A stretch of 64,000 bases of DNA, taken from contig OX336388.2 in assembly GCA_946902985.2 (NCBI GenBank), positions 1,697,467,978 through 1,697,531,977 of the forward strand. Direction: 5' to 3'. Under the pieces are notes generated by a model, which worked only from the letters and a program-made list of their open reading frames with translations, ran no database searches and had not been told where the DNA came from. Shown here in pieces: positions 55,043-64,000 of this stretch. Numbering within the stretch: the first letter of the stretch is position 1; every line of letters begins with the position of its first letter. The stretch comes from Meconema thalassinum. Taxonomy: Eukaryota > Arthropoda > Insecta > Orthoptera > Tettigoniidae. The position numbers and the translations under genes were made by a program.

Positions 55043-56562
55043 GTAACTGTAACTTCGATACTAATTATGACAAGTAACTGTAATTTCGATACAAATTTTG
55101 AAAGGTAACTGTAACTTCGATACTAATTATGACAGGTATCAGTAACTTCGATACTAATTTTGACAAGTAACTGCAACTTCGATACTAATTATGGCAGGTA
55201 ACTGTAACTTCGATACTAATTATGACAGGTAACAGTAATTTCGATACTAATTATGACAAGTAAATATAACTTCGATACTAATTATGACAGGTAACTGTAA
55301 CTTCGTTACTAATTAAGACAAGTAACTGTAATTTCGTTACAAATTATGGCAGGTAATTGTATTCTCGATACTAATTATGAGAGGAAACTGTAACTTCGAT
55401 ACTTATTATGACATGTAACTGTAACTTCGATACTTATTATGACAGTAAACTGTAACTTCGTTACTAATTATGACAAGTAACTGTAATTTCGACACAAATT
55501 TTGGCAGGTAACTGTAACTTCGATACTGATTATGACAGGTAACAGTAACTTCGATACTAATTATGACAGGAAACTGTAACTTCGTTACTAATTATGACAA
55601 GTAACTGTAATTTCGGTACAAATTATGACAGGTAACTGTAACTTCGTAACTAATTATGACAAGTAACTGTAATTCCGATACAAATTATGGCAGGTAACAG
55701 TACCTTCGATACTAATTATGACAGGTAACTGAAACTTCGATACTAATTATGACAAGGAACTGTAATTTCGATACAAATTATGGCAGGTAACTGTAACTTC
55801 GATACTAATTATGACAGGTAACAGTAACTTCGATACTAATTATGACAGGTAACTGTAACTTCGTTACTATTTATGACAAGTCCCTGTAATTTCGATACAA
55901 ATTTTGGCAGGTAACTGTAACTTTGATACCAATTATGACAGGTAACAGTAACTTCGATACTAATTATGACAGGTAACTGTAACTTCGTTACTAATTATGA
56001 CAAGTCCCTGTAATTTCGATACAAATTATGGCAGGTAACTGTAACTTCGTTACTAATTATGACAAGTGACAGTAATTTTGATAAAAAATTATGGTAGGTA
56101 ATTGTAACTTCAATACGTAATTTGACAGGTAACAGTAACTTCGATACTAATTAGGGCAGGTAACTGTAACTTCGTTACTAATTATGACAAGTCCCTGTAA
56201 TTTCGATACAAATTATGGCAGGTAACTGTAACTTCGATACTAATTATGTCAGGTAACAGTAACTTCGATACTAATTAATACAGGTAACAGTAACTTCGAT
56301 ACTAATTATGACAGGTTACTGTAACATCGTTACTAATTATGTCAAGTAACTGTAACTAAGATACTAAATATGACAAGTAACTGTAACTTCGATACTTATT
56401 ATGACAGGTAACTGTATGTTCATTACTAATTATGACAAGAAATTGTAACTTCGATAGTAATTATGACAGGTAACAGTAACTTCGATACTAATTATGACAG
56501 GTTACTGTAACATCGTTACTAATTATGTCAAGTAGCTGTAACTTCGATACTAATTATGACAA
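55043..56562. repeat. Mixed satellite between the 1.5-kb and 3.4-kb pairs
   Basis: The first part (about 55,060-55,850) has the order seen at 49,430-50,000 and 50,440-51,120, with AATTAAGAC, GAGAGGAAAC and GACACAAATTTTGG forms. From about 55,850 a left-type fragment appears: TATTTATGACAAGTCCCTG, TACCAATTATGAC and AATTTTGATAAAAAATTATGG. It includes the singletons CAATACGTAATTTGAC (near 56,112) and AATTAGGGCAGG (near 56,150). So left-type material has been moved into the right part. There is no non-satellite sequence. Confidence 0.72.
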
Positions 56563-59500
56563 GTAACTGTAACTTCGATACTTATTAGGACAGGTAACTG
56601 TAACTTCATTACTAATTACGACAAGAAACTGCAAATTTCGATACTAATTATGACAGGTAACTGTAACTTCGATACTAATTATGACAAGTAACTGTAATTT
56701 CGATACAAATTTTGGCAGGTAACTGTAACTTCGATACTAATTATGACAGGTATCAGTAACTTCGATACTAATTATGACAAGTAACTGTAACTTCGACACT
56801 AATTTTGACAGGTAACTGTAACATCGTTACTAATTATGACAATTAACTGTAATTTCGATACAAATTATGGCAGGTAACTCTAACTTCGATACTAATTATG
56901 ACAGGTAACAGTAACTTCGATACTAATTTGGCAGGTAACTGTAACTTCGATACTAATTATGACAGGTAACAGTAATTTCGATACTAATTATGACAAGTTA
57001 CTGTAACTTCGATACTAATTATGACAGGTAACTGTAACTTCGTTACTAATTATGACAAGTAACTGTAATTTCGTTACAAATTATGGCAGGTAATTGTAAT
57101 TTCGATACTATTTATGACAGAAACAGTAACTTCGATACTAATTATGACAAGTAACAGTAACTTCGATACTAATTATGACAAGTAACTGTAACTTCGATAC
57201 TAATTATGACAGGTAACTGTAACTTCGTTACTAATAATGACAAGTAACTGTAATTTCGATACAAATTTTGGCAGGTAACTGTAACTTCGATACTAATTAT
57301 GACAGATAACAGTAACTTCGATACGAATTTTGGCAGGTAACTGTAACTTCGATACTAATTATGACAGGTAACAGTAATTTCGATACTAATTATGACAAGT
57401 TACTGTAACTTCGATACTAATTATTACAGGTAACTGTAACTTCGATACTAATTATGACAAGGAACTGTAATTTCGATACAAATTATGGCAGGAACTGTAA
57501 CTTCGATACTAATTATGACAGGTAACAGTAACTTCGATACTAATTATGACAAGTAACTATAACTTCGAATCAAATTATGACATGTAACTGTAACTTCGAT
57601 ACTAATTATGACAAGAAAATCTAACTTCGTTACTAATTATGACAAGTAACAGTAATCTTGATAAAAAATTATGGTAGGTAACTGTAACTTCAATACTAAT
57701 TATGACAGGTAACAGCAACTTCGATACTAATTATGACAGGTAACTGTAACTTCGTTACTAATTATGATAAGTAACTTTAATTTCGATACTAATTATGGCA
57801 GGTAACTGTAACTTCGTAACTAATTATGAAAAGGCCCTGTAATTTCGATACTAATTATGGCAGGTAACTGTAACTTCGATACTAATTATGTCGGGTAACA
57901 GTAACATCGGTACTAATTATGACAGGGAACTGTAACTTCGTTACTAATTATGACAAGTAACTGTAATTTCGATACAAATTATAGCAGGTAACAGTACCTT
58001 CGATACTAATTATGACAGGTAACTGTAACTTCGATACTAATTATGACAAGGAACCGTAACTTCGATACAAATTATGGCTAGTAACTGTAACTTTGATACT
58101 AATTATGACAGGTAGGAGTAACTTCGATACTAATTATGACAAGTAACTGTAACTTCGATACTACTTATGACAGCTAACTGTAAATTCGTTACTAATTATG
58201 ACAAGTAACTCTAATTTCGATACAAATTATAGCAGGTAATTGTAATTTCGATAATAATTATGACAGGTAACAGTAACTTCGGTACTAATTATGACAAGTA
58301 ACATTAACTTCGATACTAATTATGACAAGTAACTGTAACTTCGATACTAATTATGACAGGTAACTGCAACTTCGTTACTAATTATGACAAGTAACTGTAA
58401 TTTCGATACAAATTTTGGCAGGTAACTGTAACTTCGATAATTATTATGACAGGTAACAGTAATTTCGATACTAATTATGACAAGTAACTGTAACTTCGAT
58501 ACTAATTATGACAGGTAACTGTAACATCGTTACTAATTATGACAAGTAACTGTAATTTCGATACAAATTATGGAAGGTAACTAACTTCGATACTAATTAT
58601 GACAGGTAACAGTAACTTCGATACTAATTATGACAAGTAACTATAACTTCGATACAAATTATGACAGGTAACTGTAACGTCGATACTAATTATGACACGA
58701 AACTCTAACTTCGTTACTTATTATGACAAGTAACAGTAATTTTGATAAAAATTTATGGAAGGTACCTGTAACTTCAATACTAATTATGACAGGTAACAGT
58801 AACTTCGATACTAATTATGACAGGTAACTGTAACTTCGTTACTAATTATGACAAGTAACTGTAATTTCGATACAAATTATGGCAGGTTACTCTAACTTCC
58901 AACCTAATTATGACAGGTAACAGTAACTTCGGTACTAATTATGGCAGTTAACTGTAACTTCGATACTAATTATGACAGGTAACAGTAATTTCGATACTAA
59001 TTATGACAAGTAACTGTAACTTCGATACTAATTATGACAGGTAACTGTAACTTCGTTACTAATTATGACAAGTAACTGTAATTTCGTTACAAATTATGGC
59101 AGGTAATTGTAATTTCGATACTAATTATGACAGGTAACAGTAACTCGATACTAATTATGACAAGTAACTATAACATCGATACAAATTATGACAGGTAACT
59201 GTAACGTCGATACTAATTATGACAAGGAACTCTAACTTCGTTACTAATTATGACAAGTAACAGTAATTTTGATAAAAAATTATGGTAGGTAACTGTAACT
59301 TCAATACTAATTATGACAGGTAACAGTAACATCGATACTAATTATGACAGGTAACTGTAACTTCGTTACTAATTATGACATGTAACTTTAATTTCGATAT
59401 TAATTATGGCAGGTAACTGTAACTTTATACTAATTATGTCAGGTAACAGTAACTTCGATACTAATTATGACAGGAAACTGTAACTTCGTTACTACTTATG

Positions 59501-60031
59501 ACAAGTAGCTGTTATTTCGATACAAATTATGACAGGTAACTGTATCTTCGTTACTTATTATGACAAGTAATTGTAATTTCGATACAAATTATGGCAGGTA
59601 ACAGTACCTTCGATATTAATTATGACAGGTAACTGTAACTTCGATACTAATTATGACAAGGAACTGTAATTTCGAAACAAATTATGGCAGGTAACTGTAA
59701 CATTGATACTAATTATGACAGGTAACAGTAACTTCGATACTAATTATGACAAGTAACTGTAACTTCGTTACTAATTATGACAAATAATTCTAATTTTGAT
59801 AAAAAATTATGGCAGGTAACTGTAACTTCGATACTAATTAATACAGGGAACAGTAACTCGATACTAATTATGACAGGTTACTGTAACATCGTTACTAATT
59901 ATGTCAAGTAACTGTAACGTCGATACTAATTATGACAGGTAACTGTAACTTCGATACTTATTATGACAGGTAACTGTAACATCATTACTAATTATGACAA
60001 GAAACAGTAACTTCGATACTAATTATGACAG
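56563..60031. repeat. 3,469-bp tandem unit, first copy
   Basis: Matches the following unit at a constant offset of 3,469: CTTATTAGGAC at 56,581/60,050, TACGAATTTTGG at 57,322/60,791, AGGCCCTG at 57,832/61,301 and TCGGGTAACAG at 57,891/61,360. At about 58,520 the offset drops to 3,316. By eye the few base differences include GTAACATCG near 56,820 (CTTCG in copy 2), AATAATGAC near 57,234, CTTCGTAAC near 57,813 (CTTGGTAAC) and GGTAGGAG near 58,111 (GGTAACAG). Confidence 0.9.
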
Positions 60032-63000
60032 GTAACTGTAACTTCGATACTTATTAGGACAGGTAACTGTAACTTCATTACTAATTACGACAAGAAACTG
60101 CAAATTTCGATACTAATTATGACAGGTAACTGTAACTTCGATACTAATTATGACAAGTAACTGTAATTTCGATACAAATTTTGGCAGGTAACTGTAACTT
60201 CGATACTAATTATGACAGGTATCAGTAACTTCGATACTAATTATGACAAGTAACTGTAACTTCGACACTAATTTTGACAGGTAACTGTAACTTCGTTACT
60301 AATTATGACAATTAACTGTAATTTCGATACAAATTATGGCAGGTAACTCTAACTTCGATACTAATTATGACAGGTAACAGTAACTTCGATACTAATTTGG
60401 CAGGTAACTGTAACTTCGATACTAATTATGACAGGTAACAGTAATTTCGATACTAATTATGACAAGTTACTGTAACTTCGATACTAATTATGACAGGTAA
60501 CTGTAACTTCGTTACTAATTATGACAAGTAACTGTAATTTCGTTACAAATTATGGCAGGTAATTGTAATTTCGATACTATTTATGACAGAAACAGTAACT
60601 TCGATACTAATTATGACAAGTAACAGTAACTTCGATACTAATTATGACAAGTAACTGTAACTTCGATACTAATTATGACAGGTAACTGTAACTTCGTTAC
60701 TAATTATGACAAGTAACTGTAATTTCGATACAAATTTTGGCAGGTAACTGTAACTTCGATACTAATTATGACAGATAACAGTAACTTCGATACGAATTTT
60801 GGCAGGTAACTGTAACTTCGATACTAATTATGACAGGTAACAGTAATTTCGATACTAATTATGACAAGTTACTGTAACTTCGATACTAATTATTACAGGT
60901 AACTGTAACTTCGATACTAATTATGACAAGGAACTGTAATTTCGATACAAATTATGGCAGGAACTGTAACTTCGATACTAATTATGACAGGTAACAGTAA
61001 CTTCGATACTAATTATGACAAGTAACTATAACTTCGAATCAAATTATGACATGTAACTGTAACTTCGATACTAATTATGACAAGAAAATCTAACTTCGTT
61101 ACTAATTATGACAAGTAACAGTAATCTTGATAAAAAATTATGGTAGGTAACTGTAACTTCAATACTAATTATGACAGGTAACAGCAACTTCGATACTAAT
61201 TATGACAGGTAACTGTAACTTCGTTACTAATTATGATAAGTAACTTTAATTTCGATACTAATTATGGCAGGTAACTGTAACTTGGTAACTAATTATGAAA
61301 AGGCCCTGTAATTTCGATACTAATTATGGCAGGTAACTGTAACTTCGATACTAATTATGTCGGGTAACAGTAACATCGGTACTAATTATGACAGGGAACT
61401 GTAACTTCGTTACTAATTATGACAAGTAACTGTAATTTCGATACAAATTATAGCAGGTAACAGTACCTTCGATACTAATTATGACAGGTAACTGTAACTT
61501 CGATACTAATTATGACAAGGAACCGTAACTTCGATACAAATTATGGCTAGTAACTGTAACTTTGATACTAATTATGACAGGTAACAGTAACTTCGATACT
61601 AATTATGACAAGTAACTGTAACTTCGATACTACTTATGACAGCTAACTGTAAATTCGTTACTAATTATGACAAGTAACTCTAATTTCGATACAAATTATA
61701 GCAGGTAATTGTAATTTCGATAATAATTATGACAGGTAACAGTAACTTCGGTACTAATTATGACAAGTAACATTAACTTCGATACTAATTATGACAAGTA
61801 ACTGTAACTTCGATACTAATTATGACAGGTAACTGCAACTTCGTTACTAATTATGACAAGTAACTGTAATTTCGATACAAATTTTGGCAGGTAACTGTAA
61901 CTTCGATAATTATTATGACAGGTAACAGTAATTTCGATACTAATTATGACAAGTAACTGTAACTTCGATACTAATTATGACAGGTAACTGTAACGTCGAT
62001 ACTAATTATGACACGAAACTCTAACTTCGTTACTTATTATGACAAGTAACAGTAATTTTGATAAAAATTTATGGAAGGTACCTGTAACTTCAATACTAAT
62101 TATGACAGGTAACAGTAACTTCGATACTAATTATGACAGGTAACTGTAACTTCGTTACTAATTATGACAAGTAACTGTAATTTCGATACAAATTATGGCA
62201 GGTTACTCTAACTTCCAACCTAATTATGACAGGTAACAGTAACTTCGGTACTAATTATGGCAGTTAACTGTAACTTCGATACTAATTATGACAGGTAACA
62301 GTAATTTCGATACTAATTATGACAAGTAACTGTAACTTCGATACTAATTATGACAGGTAACTGTAACTTCGTTACTAATTATGACAAGTAACTGTAATTT
62401 CGTTACAAATTATGGCAGGTAATTGTAATTTCGATACTAATTATGACAGGTAACAGTAACTCGATACTAATTATGACAAGTAACTATAACATCGATACAA
62501 ATTATGACAGGTAACTGTAACGTCGATACTAATTATGACAAGGAACTCTAACTTCGTTACTAATTATGACAAGTAACAGTAATTTTGATAAAAAATTATG
62601 GTAGGTAACTGTAACTTCAATACTAATTATGACAGGTAACAGTAACATCGATACTAATTATGACAGGTAACTGTAACTTCGTTACTAATTATGACATGTA
62701 ACTTTAATTTCGATATTAATTATGGCAGGTAACTGTAACTTTATACTAATTATGTCAGGTAACAGTAACTTCGATACTAATTATGACAGGAAACTGTAAC
62801 TTCGTTACTACTTATGACAAGTAGCTGTTATTTCGATACAAATTATGACAGGTAACTGTATCTTCGTTACTTATTATGACAAGTAATTGTAATTTCGATA
62901 CAAATTATGGCAGGTAACAGTACCTTCGATATTAATTATGACAGGTAACTGTAACTTCGATACTAATTATGACAAGGAACTGTAATTTCGAAACAAATTA

Positions 63001-63347
63001 TGGCAGGTAACTGTAACATTGATACTAATTATGACAGGTAACAGTAACTTCGATACTAATTATGACAAGTAACTGTAACTTCGTTACTAATTATGACAAA
63101 TAATTCTAATTTTGATAAAAAATTATGGCAGGTAACTGTAACTTCGATACTAATTAATACAGGGAACAGTAACTCGATACTAATTATGACAGGTTACTGT
63201 AACATCGTTACTAATTATGTCAAGTAACTGTAACGTCGATACTAATTATGACAGGTAACTGTAACTTCGATACTTATTATGACAGGTAACTGTAACATCA
63301 TTACTAATTATGACAAGAAACAGTAACTTCGATACTAATTATGACAG
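60032..63347. repeat. 3,316-bp tandem unit, second copy (five monomers deleted)
   Basis: Second copy of the preceding unit. Relative to it, 153 bp are missing at about 61,990. In copy 1 the missing segment (about 58,520-58,672) contains five monomers, one of them the 29-bp form, so 4 x 31 + 29 = 153 exactly. After the gap the copies stay aligned at offset 3,316 to about 60,048/63,364, including the CTTTATAC monomer, the 1-bp-short AGTAACTCGATAC monomers and AATTAATACAGGG. Confidence 0.9.
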
Positions 63348-64000
63348 GTAACTGTAACTTCGATACTAATTATGACAAGTAACTGTAATTTCGATACAAA
63401 TTTTGGAAGGTAACTGTAACTTCGATACTAATTATGACAGGTATCAGTAACTTCGATACTAATTTTGACAAGTAACTGCAACTTCGATACTAATTATGGC
63501 AGGTAACTGTAACTTCGATACTAATTATGACAGGTAACAGTAATTTCGATACTAATTATGACAAGTAAATGTAACTTCGATACTAATTATGACAGGTAAC
63601 TGTAACTTCGTTACTAATTAAGACAAGTAACTGTAATTTCGTTACAAATTATGGCAGGTAATTGTATTTTCGATACTAATTATGAGAGGAAACTGTAACT
63701 TCGATACTTATTATGACAAGTAACTGTAACTTCGATACTTATTATGACAGTTAACTGTAACTTCGTTACTAATTATGACAAGTAACTGTAATTTCGACAC
63801 AAATTTTCGCAGGTAACTGTAACTTCGATACTGATTATGACAGGTAACAGTAACTTCGATACTAATTATGACAGGAAACTGTAACTTCGTTACTAACTAT
63901 GACAAGTAACACTAATTTTGATATAAAAATATGGCAGGTAACTGTAAATTCGATACTAATTAATACAGGTAACAGTAACTTCGGTACTAATTATGACAAG
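63348..64000. repeat. Satellite to the window end
   Basis: After the 3.4-kb pair the order follows about 55,060-55,580: TTTTGGAAGG, GGTATCAG, AATTAAGAC, GAGAGGAAAC and a GACACAAATTTTCGC monomer (near 63,797; other copies have TTTTGGC). Near 63,908 the sequence AACACTAATTTTGATATAAAAATATGG is a new A-rich variant, followed by AATTAATACAGG. The array continues past the window. Confidence 0.78.

Larger units (their letters stand above)
1..64000. repeat. 31-bp satellite array filling the window
   Basis: The window is a head-to-tail array of a 31-bp monomer, and both ends lie inside the array. Counting from the TTCG that begins each monomer, starts fall at 1, 32, 63 and so on, with register shifts only at length-variant copies. 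Key blocks of the consensus are TTCGATAC at monomer positions 2-9, TAATTA at 10-15, and ACAGGTAACTGT at 18-29. The consensus has 10 G/C in 31. All copies read in one orientation; I saw no inversion. Forward stops (TAA at 10, 23 and 29; TGA at 16) and reverse stops (TAA, TAG) recur in every frame because 31 leaves remainder 1 on division by 3, so no protein-coding frame of meaningful length can exist. I read all lines and found no interruption by other sequence. Such arrays are typical of eukaryotic heterochromatin. The family name, species and chromosomal place cannot be told from the sequence. Confidence 0.98.

Noticed and set aside
1..64000. Protein-coding genes or conserved open reading frames
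   Set aside because: The monomer has TAA and TGA in the forward direction and TAA and TAG in reverse, and its 31-bp length rotates the frame every copy, so stops occur in all six frames within about three monomers. Any open frame is short and arises only from stop-losing variants.
1..64000. CRISPR array (repeat length near 31 bp)
   Set aside because: The repeats are directly adjacent with no unique spacers between them, there are about 2,060 of them, and no cas genes or leader are present. The whole sequence is repeat.
1..64000. Plasmid or phage iteron origin
   Set aside because: Iteron clusters are short and sit beside a rep gene. A 64-kb array without any gene does not fit.
1..64000. CENP-B box in the CTTCGTT variant monomers
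   Set aside because: CTTCGTT resembles the start of the CENP-B box, but the required CGGG half is missing: the monomer continues ACTAATTATG. A centromeric role is therefore not supported by this motif.
1..64000. Telomeric repeat or telomere junction
   Set aside because: No run of TTAGGG, TTTAGGG, TTAGG or similar short G-rich repeats was seen on either strand.
1..64000. Transposon, retrotransposon or solo LTR insertion
   Set aside because: Every line could be read as monomers in register or as a length-variant monomer. No foreign segment, terminal inverted repeat, long terminal repeat or target-site duplication was seen.
1..64000. tRNA, rRNA or other structured RNA gene
   Set aside because: No unique sequence exists to hold one. 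The only secondary-structure signals are the short dyads inside the monomer.

Overview
The whole 64-kb window is one uninterrupted tandem-repeat (satellite) array. The basic monomer is 31 bp, about 32% G+C, with roughly 2,060 copies all in the same orientation. I found no stretch of non-satellite DNA: no gene, no RNA gene, no transposon insertion and no unique spacer. Stop codons recur in every frame on both strands because 31 is not a multiple of 3, so long reading frames cannot exist. An array this long and homogeneous points to a eukaryotic chromosome, in a centromeric, pericentromeric, subtelomeric or other heterochromatic block. I do not recognise the monomer and cannot name the species.

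The information lies in the order of diverged monomer types. Monomers differ by linked substitutions and small indels (29-33 bp forms) and are arranged in a fixed order, forming nested higher-order repeats (HORs). Left part (1-about 33.0 kb): an 807-bp tandem pair, a 4.2-kb offset repeat (1-2,580 against 4,194-7,334), a mixed stretch, a 10-monomer module repeated in tandem at 9,249-9,872, then four consecutive roughly 5-kb HOR units (12,482; 17,453; 22,735; 28,017). Units two and three are each 5,282 bp and nearly identical. A 23-monomer core block occurs 18 times in the left and middle parts.

Middle part (about 33.0-43.6 kb): a 7.1-7.25-kb HOR, one full unit plus part of a second, with first traces of the monomer types that dominate further right. 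Right part (43.6-64 kb): a different subfamily, marked by a 29-bp monomer, arranged in 2,541/1,302/2,541-bp units, a 1,518/1,519-bp tandem pair and a 3,469/3,316-bp tandem pair.

Most of the length differences I measured between homologous HOR copies equal a whole number of monomers (3, 5, 6, 8 or 10, sometimes plus or minus 1-2 bp from a length-variant monomer). This is what in-register unequal exchange or replication slippage would give. Two breaks ignore the monomer register (about 32,193 and 39,755). The sequence supports no biochemical system. The interest is in the array's architecture, its recent amplification history, and small motifs repeated every 31 bp: a dyad ACAG-GTAA-CTGT, a TAATTA core and one CpG. 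Coordinates and offsets were counted by eye from the numbered lines; edges of homologous blocks may be off by a monomer because neighbouring monomers resemble each other.
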